Below the pieces are notes generated by a model. It was not told the DNA's origin. It searched no databases and saw only the letters and a list, made by a program, of their open reading frames with translations. This document shows, piece by piece, positions 51,512-59,491 of a stretch of DNA of 64,000 nt. The DNA lies in assembly GCF_003217235.1 (NCBI RefSeq), contig NZ_QJTF01000002.1, positions 62,001-126,000 on the forward strand. Reading direction: 5' to 3'. A program made the translations under genes and the position numbers. The DNA comes from Paramesorhizobium leguminum (GTDB taxonomy: Bacteria; Pseudomonadota; Alphaproteobacteria; Rhizobiales; Rhizobiaceae). Numbering within the stretch: position 1 is the stretch's first letter; every line of letters begins with the position of its first letter.

Positions 51512-52669
51512 TTAGCGCAGCGCTTCTTCCAAACGCTCCAACCCGGCTTCGTCGGCAAGGCCGATGCGTAGCCAGTTGGGCGCGTAATCGAATTTGCGGG
51601 TCAGGATATGCCGGTGGCACAAATGTTCATAGAGCGCTTGGGCTTGTTCGTGGTGGACAAGCGCGAACAAAGCCGTGCCGCCGATTTCTTCGAAACCGCT
51701 GCGCTGAAGGACGGCGGACAGGAGGGCGCGGCGGGCAAGAAGGCGTGCGCGAAAGGCACCAAGGATGGTGACATTCTGCCCCTCACCCTTACCCTCTCCC
51801 CGTTTTGACGGGGAGAGGGAGACATCAGCATCGCCGCCTCCCTCTTCTACCGCTGCCCCTGGCACGAAAGAAAGAGCGTCAACATCAAGGCCCCCCTCTC
51901 CCCGTACTTCACGGGGAGAGGGTAAGGGTGAGGGGCAAAACGCATGGACAGCAATCGCCAGCGCAGGTCCGGAAACCGCCCAAGGACCGAGCCGTTCGGA
52001 TAGCCTTTTCGCAATTCCCGCCCCGGAAATCGCAAACCCCAACCGCAAACCGGCAAGGCCGAAGAATTTTCCAAACGATTTGAGGATGATCAGATGATCG
52101 CCACCGGCTTGGCCTGCGATGCTCACCTCCGGATGCGCATCGGCGAACGCTTCATCGACGATCAGAAAGCCGCCATGCGCCCCAAGCTTCTGCGCCAGCC
52201 CCAAGAGTTCGTCGCCCGGCACGATGCGTCCATCGGGGTTGTTCGGATTGACAACCACCACGGCCTTCGCCGTTGCCGGTATGGAGCCGATATCAGGGCA
52301 CGAAAGCACCGCCCACCCGGCGCGCGCGAAGGCGGCGTGGTGCTCCTGATAGGTCGGCGACAGGATTGCCACCTCGCCCGGCTGGGTGAGTTCCGGCACG
52401 ATCTGGATCAATGCCTGCGTGCCGGGGGCAGCGACGATAAAAGCGCCATCCGCCACGCTGTAATAACTCCGCGCCGCCGCGAGCGCCTTGTCCAGCAGCG
52501 CCTCATCTGGCAACCGGTTCCAGACCTCAGGCGTGATTTCCGGCAAGGGAAAGGCTTCCGGATTGATGCCGGTGGAGAGATCCAGCCAATCCGCCTGGTT
52601 GCCCCCGAAGCGGGCAATTGCCCGGTCGAGCGCGCCCCCATGCTCTATTACCGCACGCTCGATCGTCAT
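51512..52669 (-). CDS. cobC: Threonine-phosphate decarboxylase, interrupted in frame by a repeat
   Basis: 385 residues, about 50 more than usual. PLP-dependent: DWLDLSTGINPEAFPLPEI, VVVNPNNPDGRI, LIVDEAFADAHPE and ILKSFGKFFGLAGLRLGF with the PLP lysine. Residues about 245-297 (CPSPLPSPREV to SPSKRGEGKGEGQ) are encoded by a palindromic element, located after ALAIAVHAF and before VTILGAFRARLLARRALL. The frame continues on both sides. It makes aminopropanol phosphate for cobalamin. Starts inside the cobB end (ATGA overlap). Confidence 0.9.
   Translation of the reverse strand: MTIERAVIEHGGALDRAIARFGGNQADWLDLSTGINPEAFPLPEITPEVWNRLPDEALLDKALAAARSYYSVADGAFIVAAPGTQALIQIVPELTQPGEVAILSPTYQEHHAAFARAGWAVLSCPDIGSIPATAKAVVVVNPNNPDGRIVPGDELLGLAQKLGAHGGFLIVDEAFADAHPEVSIAGQAGGDHLIILKSFGKFFGLAGLRLGFAISGAGIAKRLSERLGPWAVSGPALAIAVHAFCPSPLPSPREVRGEGGLDVDALSFVPGAAVEEGGGDADVSLSPSKRGEGKGEGQNVTILGAFRARLLARRALLSAVLQRSGFEEIGGTALFALVHHEQAQALYEHLCHRHILTRKFDYAPNWLRIGLADEAGLERLEEALR
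51778..51936. repeat. CCCCTCACCC-type palindromic element inside cobC
   Basis: Ends GCCCCTCACCC and GGGTGAGGGGC; inner CTCTCCCCG pairs with CGGGGAGAG at each end, and the middle differs from the intergenic copy at 31719-31886. Length 159 bases, a multiple of three, and the cobC frame is open through it. Confidence 0.88.
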
Positions 52670-53973
52670 GTTTCATCTCCGGCAATATCGATCACATGCA
52701 TGAAGGAACCAGCCACCGAGCCGACGCGCAGACCCGCCTCGCCCAGATCCGTATTGAGCGCATCGGCAATCTGGAAGAGCCGTTCTCCCGCCCCTTCCCT
52801 GACAATGCTGGCGTAATGGAACTCGTGTCCCCTCAGCGGCACATTCCACGGCGAACCGGCAAGCGGCGTCAGCTTGCGATAGCCGAGATGCAGCTTACGC
52901 TTGGCAAAGCTCGTTTCGAGCGGCAGGAGTCCCAGCATCTCATGCCGCTGTCCCACGGCATCCTCCAGCGCCTCGCCCAGCACCATATAGCCGCCGCACT
53001 CGCCATAGATGGCCGTGCCATTCGCCGCCGCCCGGTGCAGGCCTTCGCGGAAATTCTCCGCCGAAGCAAGCCGCCCGCCATGCAGTTCGGGATACCCCCC
53101 CGGCAGGTAGATCGCATCTGCCTGCGTATCGGGAGCCTCGTCAGCCAGCGGCGAGAACAAGCTCAAACTCGCCCCGCGTCTGCGCCATCCATCGAGAATA
53201 TGCGTATAGGCAAATGCAAAGGCGTCGTCGCGCGCCACGGCAATATGCTGCCCCAAAGGCGGAAAGCGCGGCACATTGGCGGCCGCGGTACCCATATGGG
53301 CCTGACGCGCGATCTCCTCGATACGTTTCAGATCGAGCCGCTCAGCCATGACATGGGCGGCATGGGCAATGAAGGCGTCGAGTTCGCCATGCTCGCCCGC
53401 CTGCACCAGCCCCAGATGCCGCTCAGGCAGAGAGAGCGCCTCATCACGCGCGACCGCGCCCAGAACAGGAATGCCCAGCGGCTCCAGCGCCGCGCGCAGC
53501 ATCGCCTCATGCCTGATGCTGCCAACCCGGTTCAACACCAGCCCGGCGATCAGAACATTATTCCTGAAATCTCGAAACCCGCTGACAAGCGCCGCCACGG
53601 ATTGCGACTGCCGGCTGCAATCCACCACCAAGATGACCGGAAGTCCCAATTGCACCGCCAGATCCGCCGCCGATCCCGTCCCGTCGATGGCGCCATCGAA
53701 CAGGCCCATCATCGCTTCGGCCACCAGCAGCTTGTCGCCTTCCGTCATCCGGGCGGCAAGCGCACCGATCAACTCCGGCCGCATAGCCCATGGATCGAGG
53801 TTGAAGCATGGCGCGCCGCTCGCCGCCGCGTGAAAGGCGGGGTCGATATAGTCCGGCCCGGCCTTGGCAGGCGCCAGCGCGACGCCCCTCTCTCTAAGCG
53901 CGCGCAACAGGCCAAGCGTCACCGTCGTCTTGCCCGAACCCGAAGAAGGCGCGGCGATCAGAAATCCCTTCAT
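52666..53973 (-). CDS. cobB: Cobyrinic acid a,c-diamide synthase (CobB type)
   Basis: 435 residues. The N-terminal P-loop is AAPSSGSGKTTVTLGLLRAL and the amidotransferase C-terminal half has AIYGECGGYMVLGEAL with the catalytic Cys and LGYRKLTPLAGSPW later, matching CobB/CbiA. It amidates the a and c side chains with glutamine and ATP. Four-base overlaps with cobA upstream and cobC downstream show a tight operon. Confidence 0.96.
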   Translation of the reverse strand: MKGFLIAAPSSGSGKTTVTLGLLRALRERGVALAPAKAGPDYIDPAFHAAASGAPCFNLDPWAMRPELIGALAARMTEGDKLLVAEAMMGLFDGAIDGTGSAADLAVQLGLPVILVVDCSRQSQSVAALVSGFRDFRNNVLIAGLVLNRVGSIRHEAMLRAALEPLGIPVLGAVARDEALSLPERHLGLVQAGEHGELDAFIAHAAHVMAERLDLKRIEEIARQAHMGTAAANVPRFPPLGQHIAVARDDAFAFAYTHILDGWRRRGASLSLFSPLADEAPDTQADAIYLPGGYPELHGGRLASAENFREGLHRAAANGTAIYGECGGYMVLGEALEDAVGQRHEMLGLLPLETSFAKRKLHLGYRKLTPLAGSPWNVPLRGHEFHYASIVREGAGERLFQIADALNTDLGEAGLRVGSVAGSFMHVIDIAGDET

Positions 53974-54761
53974 TGCGCCGCTCCCATCCAGTCGAGCATC
54001 CCGCGAAGTTTAACGACTTCACCAACAACAACGATGGCCGGGGGTTCCAGCCCCGCCGCCGCCACATCGGCCTCCGCTTGGCCCAATGTCGTCACCAGTA
54101 CCCGCTGGTTCGCCATGGTGGCGTTGCAGATGAAGGCTGTCGGCTCATGCGGCGAACGCCCCGCCGCGATCAGCCGGCCGGTGATGAGGCCGATATGCTT
54201 CATCGCCATATACATGACGATGACGGGCGATCCCTTGCCGATCGCCGCCCAGTCTATCGTATCGGGCACGATACCCGTCGCATCGTGCCCGGTGAGAAAG
54301 GTAACGCTATGATTGATATCGCGCATTGTCGCGGGAATGCCGGCATAGGCAAGACCGCCGATGCCCGCCGTAACGCCGGGTACGATGCGGAACGGGATGC
54401 CATGCTCCACCAGCATCAACGCCTCCTCGCCGCCGCGCCCAAAGACGAACGGATCGCCGCCCTTGAGCCGCAACACCCGCTTGCCCTCGCGCGCCAATTC
54501 CACGAGCCTCAGCGAAATATCGCGCTGTTTGGGCGAAGGCTTGCCGCCGCGCTTGCCCGCATATTCGAGCACCGCCCCCTCGCGCGCCATGGCGAGGCAC
54601 TGCGCATCCACCAGCGCGTCGTACACGATCACATCCGCCTGTTCGAGACCATTGACGGCGTGGAGCGTCAACAGTCCGGGATCGCCCGGCCCCGCGCCGA
54701 CCAGCCAGACATGGCCCGGCTCGAAGATGGGCAAGGCCATTCGCGTCCTCGTTGCGCTCAT
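53970..54761 (-). CDS. cobA: Uroporphyrinogen-III C-methyltransferase
   Basis: 263 residues. SUMT family: VWLVGAGPGDPGLLTLHAVNGLEQADVIVYDALV, KRGGKPSPKQRDISLRLVELAREGKRVLRLKGGDPFVFGRGGEE, PGVTAGIGGLAYAGIP, and the SAM-binding region. It makes precorrin-2 from uroporphyrinogen III. AGGAG upstream of the ATG. First gene of the minus-strand cob unit, divergent from cbiD across a heptad-repeat hairpin. Confidence 0.96.
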   Translation of the reverse strand: MSATRTRMALPIFEPGHVWLVGAGPGDPGLLTLHAVNGLEQADVIVYDALVDAQCLAMAREGAVLEYAGKRGGKPSPKQRDISLRLVELAREGKRVLRLKGGDPFVFGRGGEEALMLVEHGIPFRIVPGVTAGIGGLAYAGIPATMRDINHSVTFLTGHDATGIVPDTIDWAAIGKGSPVIVMYMAMKHIGLITGRLIAAGRSPHEPTAFICNATMANQRVLVTTLGQAEADVAAAGLEPPAIVVVGEVVKLRGMLDWMGAAQ

Positions 54762-54778
54762 TCTGGGTCTCCTGATGT

Positions 54779-54885
54779 GATAGTGAGCGGTGAGCAGTAA
54801 GCGGTGAGACAGTTAAAAACAAACGCTCACTGCTCACCGCTCACTGCTTACCGCTCACCATTCACTATTCACCATTCACCGACTG
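54779..54885. repeat. Heptad-repeat hairpin, copy 3 (between cobA and cbiD)
   Basis: Left arm GTGAGCGGTGAGCAGTAAGC, right arm built of CTCACTG, CTCACCG and TTACCGC units. The arms pair across about 16 bases near 54815. It fills the region where the promoters of the divergent genes cobA and cbiD should be. Confidence 0.82.
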
Positions 54886-54900
54886 CTCTATAAAGCCCCC

Positions 54901-56010
54901 ATGAACGACGAACCAGATGCCGGAACAAGAAAAACGGATGCGAAGACGCCGCTGCGGCGCGGCTGGACGACCGGTGCCTGCGCCACCGCGGCGACCAAGG
55001 CGGCGCTAACCGCGCTCATCACGGGAGAGTTTCCCGATCCGGTCGGCATCATCCTGCCCAAGGGCGAAGTGCCATACTTCTCGCTGGCGTTGGAAGGCCT
55101 CGGCGAAGGTTATGCCATGGCGGGAATCATCAAGGATGCGGGCGACGATCCTGATGTGACCAACGGCGCCACCATCATCTCGACCGTATTCCCCGCCGAA
55201 CCCGGCAGCGGCATCGTCTTCGCCGCCGGCGAAGGCGTCGGCACGGTCACCCGTCCCGGCCTGCCGATTCCGCCCGGCGAGGCGGCGATCAACCCGGTGC
55301 CCCGCGCGATGATACGCGTCGTATGCGAGGAAATCTGCGCGGAATACGGCCTGCCCGCCGATCTGGTCGTCACCATTTCCGTGCCCGACGGCGAGGAAAT
55401 CGCCAAAAAGACATGGAACCCGCGCTTAGGCATCGTCGGCGGCATTTCCATCCTCGGCACTACAGGAATCGTCCACCCCTTTTCCTGCTCATCATGGATC
55501 CACTCGATCCATAGCGGCATCGATGTCGCGCGGGCCGCCGGACAGACCCATGTGCTGGGCGCGACGGGATCGACCTCCGAGGACACTGCCCAGAAGATTT
55601 ACAATCTGCCCGATTTCGCGCTGCTCGACATGGGCGACTTCGCCGGCGGGCTGCTCAAATATCTGCGCGTTCATCCCATAGACAAACTCACCATCGCCGG
55701 CGGCTTCGCCAAGCTGACCAAGCTCGCCCAAGGCGCGCTCGACCTGCATTCCTCGCGAAGCCAGGTCGATATGGGATTTCTCTGGGCGGAGGCGGAAAAG
55801 CTGGGGGCTCCAATCGAGATGAAGCAGCGGATTCTCTCCGCCAACAGCGCGATGGAAGTGCTTGAAATGACTCAATCAATAAGCCTCGACCTCGCCCGCC
55901 CCATCGCCGAACGCGCCCGCGCGACCGCGCTGGATGTGCTGAGGGGCGCGCCGGTTGAGGTGGAGGTGATTGTGACGGATCGCAAGGGGAATGTGCTTGC
56001 GAGGGTTTAG
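54901..56010 (+). CDS. cbiD: Cobalt-precorrin-5B C1-methyltransferase (CbiD)
   Basis: 369 residues. CbiD pattern: RRGWTTGACATAATKAALTALITGEFP near residue 20, IISTVFPAEPGSGIVFAAGEGVGTVTRPGLPIPPGEAAINPVPR, VVTISVPDGEEIAKKTWNPRLGIVGGISILGTTGIVHPFS and AGGFAKLTKLAQG. In the anaerobic pathway it adds the C1 methyl; here it would stand in for CobF in an otherwise aerobic-type set. No ribosome-binding site lies before the ATG; TATAAA 12 bases upstream could make a leaderless message. A repeat follows the gene before cobK. Confidence 0.94.
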   Translation: MNDEPDAGTRKTDAKTPLRRGWTTGACATAATKAALTALITGEFPDPVGIILPKGEVPYFSLALEGLGEGYAMAGIIKDAGDDPDVTNGATIISTVFPAEPGSGIVFAAGEGVGTVTRPGLPIPPGEAAINPVPRAMIRVVCEEICAEYGLPADLVVTISVPDGEEIAKKTWNPRLGIVGGISILGTTGIVHPFSCSSWIHSIHSGIDVARAAGQTHVLGATGSTSEDTAQKIYNLPDFALLDMGDFAGGLLKYLRVHPIDKLTIAGGFAKLTKLAQGALDLHSSRSQVDMGFLWAEAEKLGAPIEMKQRILSANSAMEVLEMTQSISLDLARPIAERARATALDVLRGAPVEVEVIVTDRKGNVLARV

Positions 56011-56035
56011 ATTGCAAATGAATACGCCTTATGAG

Positions 56036-56195
56036 CACCCCCCTCTGCCCTGCCGGGCATCTCCCCCTCAAGGGGGGAGATTGGCTGGCATCGGTGGCGA
56101 CGCTTATCCTTCGCCGTCTGCGAGTGGCAGCACGGCCAATGACAGCGTAATCTCCCCCCTTGAGGGGGAGATGGCTGGCAAGCCAGAGGGGGGTG
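56036..56195. repeat. 160-bp double-hairpin element, copy 4 (between cbiD and cobK)
   Basis: Ends CACCCCCCTCTGCC and CAGAGGGGGGTG. Its right end lies a few bases before the TTG start of cobK and supplies its GAGGGGGG ribosome-binding sequence. Confidence 0.93.
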
Positions 56196-56197
56196 TC

Positions 56198-56938
56198 TTG
56201 CAACGCCCCGCCATCCTCATCCTCGGCGGCACCGCGGAAGCGGCGGCACTGGCAAAGCGCCTCGCGCCCCTGCCTCTCCGCGTCATCACCTCGCTCGCCG
56301 GCCGCACGCGCGATCCCGCCCCGCTCGACGGCGAAGTCCGCAGCGGCGGGTTCGGCGGCGCGGAAGGTCTTGCCCGCTATATCGAGGCGGAAAATATAAC
56401 CCTGCTGGTCGATGCCACCCACCCCTTCGCCACCCGGATTTCCCCCAATGCGGCAAAGGCCGCCGAACTGACCGCCCGGCCAATCATCCGCCTCGAGCGT
56501 CCTGCGTGGGAAAAGACCGAAGGCGACCTCTGGCACGAAGTCGCATCGCTCGAAGAGGCCGCGTTGACCATTCCACCAAACGCGCGCGTCCTGCTGGCAC
56601 TCGGCCGCCAGCACATCGCCGCCTTCGCCACGCGCCCCGACGCGCATTTTGTGGCGCGCATGATCGACCCGCCGGAAACGCCGCTCGATCTTGCCTTATA
56701 CGAATTGGTGCTCGCCAAGCCCGGCAAGTCCAGCGACGAGGAAGCCTTCCTCCGCGAGCGGCGGATAACCCACATCGTCTGCCGCAACTCCGGTGGCGCC
56801 GCTTCCTATGCCAAGCTGCAAGCCGCCCGAAGACTGCAAATCCCGGTCATCCTGATCGCCCGTCCGCAACAAGTTTTTGCCAATGCCGCCGGCAATGTCG
56901 AGGCGGTACTGGAGTTCGTCAGAAGCAATTTGGGATAG
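56198..56938 (+). CDS. cobK: Precorrin-6A reductase (CobK)
   Basis: 246 residues from the TTG at 56198. Earlier in-frame starts lie in the repeat and give a tail (PPLPCRASPPQGG) that is repeat-encoded. CobK features: ILILGGTAEAAALAKRLAPLP at the N-terminus, LVDATHPFATRISPNAAKAAE and RERRITHIVCRNSGGAASYAKLQAARRL. It reduces the macrocycle with NADPH. The upstream GAGGGGGG is part of the repeat. cobM converges from the right. Confidence 0.88.
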   Translation: MQRPAILILGGTAEAAALAKRLAPLPLRVITSLAGRTRDPAPLDGEVRSGGFGGAEGLARYIEAENITLLVDATHPFATRISPNAAKAAELTARPIIRLERPAWEKTEGDLWHEVASLEEAALTIPPNARVLLALGRQHIAAFATRPDAHFVARMIDPPETPLDLALYELVLAKPGKSSDEEAFLRERRITHIVCRNSGGAASYAKLQAARRLQIPVILIARPQQVFANAAGNVEAVLEFVRSNLG

Positions 56939-56954
56939 CTCCCCTCCTCGGACC

Positions 56955-57063
56955 CGTCATCCTCGGGCTTGTCCCGAGGATCTGCCGACCGATGGCCTGT
57001 CAGTACGGTAATCACCCTTCCTTTCCACGACGGCAGATTCTCGGGACAAGCCCGAGAATGACG
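56955..57063. repeat. Palindromic element between convergent cobK and cobM
   Basis: Left CGTCATCCTCGGGCTTGTCC and CGAGGATCTGCC, right GGCAGATTCTCGGGACAAGC and CCGAGAATGACG. The two arms are complementary over about 30 bases and enclose about 45 bases. A rhizobial-type repeat that probably serves as a shared terminator. Confidence 0.88.
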
Positions 57064-57074
57064 GAAGGAAGGGT

Positions 57075-57830
57075 TTACGTACCCCGTAGTGAATGCACAT
57101 GATCCTTATGGTAAAGCGCTGAATCCCTGAAGTTTTCCGGCGCCAACCCGCGCCCGACAAAGATCATCGCCGTCCGCGCCAGCTTCGCCTCCCGCACCTT
57201 CTCCGCGATATCAGCCAGCGTCCCCTTGACGAATTGCTCATCCGGCCAGCCGACGCGATAGGCGACGATGACAGGGCAATCGGCTCCGTAGAGCGGCGTC
57301 AGTTCTTGCTCGATATGCCCCAGATTGCGGATCGAGAGGTGGATCACCAGCGTCGCGCCCGAACGCCCAAGCGTCGCCAGATCCTCGCCTTCCGGCATCC
57401 CCGACGATTTCATCGATGTGCGCGTCAGGATCACCGTCTGGTTCACTTCGGGGATCGTCAGTTCCTGCTTCAGCGCTGCCGCGGCGGCGGCGAAGGCGGG
57501 AACGCCGGGCGTCACTTCATAGGGAATGCCCAATTGATCCAGCCGCCGCATCTGCTCGGCCATCGCGCCATAGATCGACGGATCGCCCGAATGCACCCGC
57601 GCCACATCATGGCCCGCCCGATGCGCGGCCTCCAGTTCGGCAATGATCTCGCCCAGCGTCAGCACCGAAGTATCGACCACCCGCGCACCCTCAGGCGCGG
57701 AGGCCACCACCTCCCTTGGCACCAGCGATCCCGCATAAAGGCAGACCGGGCACCGCTCGATCAGCCTGAGGCCGCGAACGGTGATGAGATCAGGCGCGCC
57801 GGGACCGGCGCCGATGAAATGGATAGTCAT
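57075..57830 (-). CDS. cobM: Precorrin-4 C11-methyltransferase
   Basis: 251 residues. SAM-dependent precorrin methyltransferase: IHFIGAGPGAPDLITVRGLRLIERCPVCLYAGSLVP, RVHSGDPSIYGAMAEQMRRLDQLGIPYEVTPGVPAFAAAAAAL, and TRTSMKSSGMPEGEDL, characteristic of CobM. AAGGAG lies eight bases before the ATG. Separated from cobE by a repeat with flanking inverted sequence. Confidence 0.95.
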   Translation of the reverse strand: MTIHFIGAGPGAPDLITVRGLRLIERCPVCLYAGSLVPREVVASAPEGARVVDTSVLTLGEIIAELEAAHRAGHDVARVHSGDPSIYGAMAEQMRRLDQLGIPYEVTPGVPAFAAAAAALKQELTIPEVNQTVILTRTSMKSSGMPEGEDLATLGRSGATLVIHLSIRNLGHIEQELTPLYGADCPVIVAYRVGWPDEQFVKGTLADIAEKVREAKLARTAMIFVGRGLAPENFRDSALYHKDHVHSLRGT

Positions 57831-57863
57831 CTCAATTGCTCCTTATAGGGAAACGCGAGGCCT

Positions 57864-58024
57864 CACCCCCCTCTGGCTTGCCAGCCATCTCCCCCTCAAG
57901 GGGGGAGATTAGGCCTTCATTGGCGCGTGGCACCAATCGCAGGCGTTGCAGAATAGGCGCCGGGAGACATGTCAGCCAATCTCCCCCCTTGAGGGGGAGA
58001 TGTCCGGCAGGACAGAGGGGGGTG
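57864..58024. repeat. 160-bp double-hairpin element, copy 5 (between cobE and cobM)
   Basis: Ends CACCCCCCTCTGGC and CAGAGGGGGGTG. The flanks GCGAGGCCT on the left and AGGCCTCGC on the right are complementary, so the element sits in the middle of a longer palindrome of its own locus. Confidence 0.93.
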
Positions 58025-58040
58025 AGGCCTCGCGATGCCA

Positions 58041-58484
58041 TCAAAACTGCACCCGCGCTACATAACTTACCGCAATCGCCACCGTCACATGCTCCGACCG
58101 CATCTTCGGCACCACCAGCCGCGCATCAGGCCCCGCCCCCGCCAGCGCCGCGCCCTCGGCCACGCCATGGCACCCCACCGCGCGATAAACTGCCTCCGAC
58201 GGGTTTTGCAAACGCGGCGTCTCCTTTTCGAGCCGTCTTGCGTCGAAAAACACGATTTCGCGCCGGAAATGCTCGGCCAGCGCCTGAATGGCGGGCTCCC
58301 CCCGCTTCCTGTCGAGCGAAAATATCCCGCCAAGCGCATCAAGACCGAAGCCCGATTCCTGCAAGGCGCGCTCCGCCAGCCCAATCGCTTCCGCCGCTTC
58401 CGCGCCACGCTCGCAGCCCACGCCTAGCGCTAGAAGCGAAATTCGACCGCCCCTATTTGTTGTAGCAAGCCTCATTTCGGTCAC
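58041..58484 (-). CDS. cobE: CobE (CbiG C-terminal-like) protein
   Basis: 147 residues with GTG at 58484 as start; an ATG at 58475 is equally possible and neither has a clear ribosome-binding site. Family features: SLLALGVGCERGAEAAEAIGLAERAL, IFSLDRKRGEPAIQALAEHF and PRLQNPSEAVYRAVGCHGVAEGAALA, matching the CbiG C-terminal domain. It helps the ring-contraction part of the cobalamin pathway. cobM follows downstream. Confidence 0.9.
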   Translation of the reverse strand: MTEMRLATTNRGGRISLLALGVGCERGAEAAEAIGLAERALQESGFGLDALGGIFSLDRKRGEPAIQALAEHFRREIVFFDARRLEKETPRLQNPSEAVYRAVGCHGVAEGAALAGAGPDARLVVPKMRSEHVTVAIAVSYVARVQF

Positions 58485-58636
58485 ATATAGTTTCTGCTAA
58501 TCTGCATCTCGCGAATCGGTTGCATTGCGTACGTGTTTACCGCGTTTCACTCACTTTTGCGCAATCGGCACAGAGGGGGTTCTATCTGGCTGTTTGCAGC
58601 TTATCCATCTCAATTGTCTCCAAGGAGGGGCCTGTC

Positions 58637-58807
58637 ATGAACCTTACTGCACCTACTCAATTGATTTTCTTCCTCAGCCTCATCATCGCAATCCTGGCGC
58701 TGCTGGCGTTCTTCGGAACGCTCTCTTTCATCCCCGTCGCATCCTTCTGGATTCTGGCGGTGGCCTACATCATTCTTCTCGGCGGCGTCCTGTTCAAGAA
58801 CGTCTGA
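58637..58807 (+). CDS. Small two-helix membrane protein
   Basis: 56 residues (MNLTAPTQLIFFLSLIIAIL..LLGGVLFKNV) forming two membrane helices, with a very strong AAGGAGGGG eight bases before the ATG and a hairpin after the stop. No enzymatic motif. It lies between divergent cobE and convergent cobO, so it is a separate transcript. Confidence 0.75.
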   Translation: MNLTAPTQLIFFLSLIIAILALLAFFGTLSFIPVASFWILAVAYIILLGGVLFKNV

Positions 58808-58817
58808 CCTCTTTGAC

Positions 58818-58843
58818 TGCGGGCGGCGCTACCACCGCCCGCA
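58818..58843. terminator. Hairpin terminator between the small membrane protein and cobO
   Basis: TGCGGGCGG and CCGCCCGCA form a 9-bp perfect stem with an eight-base loop, 10 bases after the small gene's stop and 9 bases after the cobO stop. It could serve both converging genes; only weak T-runs flank it. Confidence 0.7.
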
Positions 58844-58852
58844 GCCCTATTT

Positions 58853-59491
58853 CTAAAACTCTATCCCCTTCTGCGCCTTCACGCCGGAGCGGAACGGGTG
58901 CTTGAGCATCTCCATCTCGGTGACGAGATCGGCGAATTCGATCAGTTCGTCCTTGGCGTTACGCCCGGTGATGATGACATGCTTCATCGCGGGCTTCGCC
59001 TTCAGCACCTCGATGATTTCCTCCACCGGCAAATAATCATACCGCAGCACGATGTTGAGCTCGTCGCAGAGCACCATCTCATGCTCCTCGTCGAGGATCA
59101 TCGCCTTCGCCTGTTCCCAGGCGTCGCGCGCCATGGCGATGTCGCGGGCGCGGTCCTGCGTTTCCCAGGTAAAGCCCTCGCCCATGGCTGAGATCGTCAC
59201 CTGATCCGGGAATTTTTCCAGCACCCAGCGCTCGCCCGTATCCCACGAGCCCTTGACGAACTGCACGACGCCGATCTTCATGCCATGCCCCAGCGCCCGG
59301 AACACCATGCCGAAACCCGCCGTCGATTTGCCCTTGCCCTTGCCGGTATTGACGATGACGAGACCCTTCTCGTCCGTCTTGGTGGCAAGGATCTTGTCGC
59401 GCGCGGCCTTCTTCTTCTTCATCTTCTCGGCGTGACGGAGGTTCAGCTCCTCTTCGCTAAGCCCTAAAAGTTTCTCTGATTTTTCAGCCAT
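58853..59491 (-). CDS. cobO: Cob(I)yrinic acid a,c-diamide adenosyltransferase
   Basis: 212 residues. BtuR/CobO family: the P-loop GLVIVNTGKGKGKSTAGFGMVFRALGHGM, VQFVKGSWDTGERWVLEKFP, and LCDELNIVLRYDYLP with HVIITGRNAKDELIEFADLVTEMEMLKHPF. It attaches adenosyl to cobalt. The start overlaps the cobN end by eight bases with GGAG upstream, so the two are coupled. Confidence 0.96.
   Translation of the reverse strand: MAEKSEKLLGLSEEELNLRHAEKMKKKKAARDKILATKTDEKGLVIVNTGKGKGKSTAGFGMVFRALGHGMKIGVVQFVKGSWDTGERWVLEKFPDQVTISAMGEGFTWETQDRARDIAMARDAWEQAKAMILDEEHEMVLCDELNIVLRYDYLPVEEIIEVLKAKPAMKHVIITGRNAKDELIEFADLVTEMEMLKHPFRSGVKAQKGIEF

Noticed and set aside
54762-54900. Cobalamin riboswitch before cobA or cbiD
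   Set aside because: The region is a heptad-repeat hairpin with no B12-box-like sequence that I can recognise; the riboswitch, if present, would more likely lie upstream of cobW outside the window.
55991-56197. Extended N-terminus of cobK starting at 55991
   Set aside because: The extra residues are entirely repeat-encoded; the TTG at 56198 starts the conserved CobK protein and has a purine-rich site just upstream.
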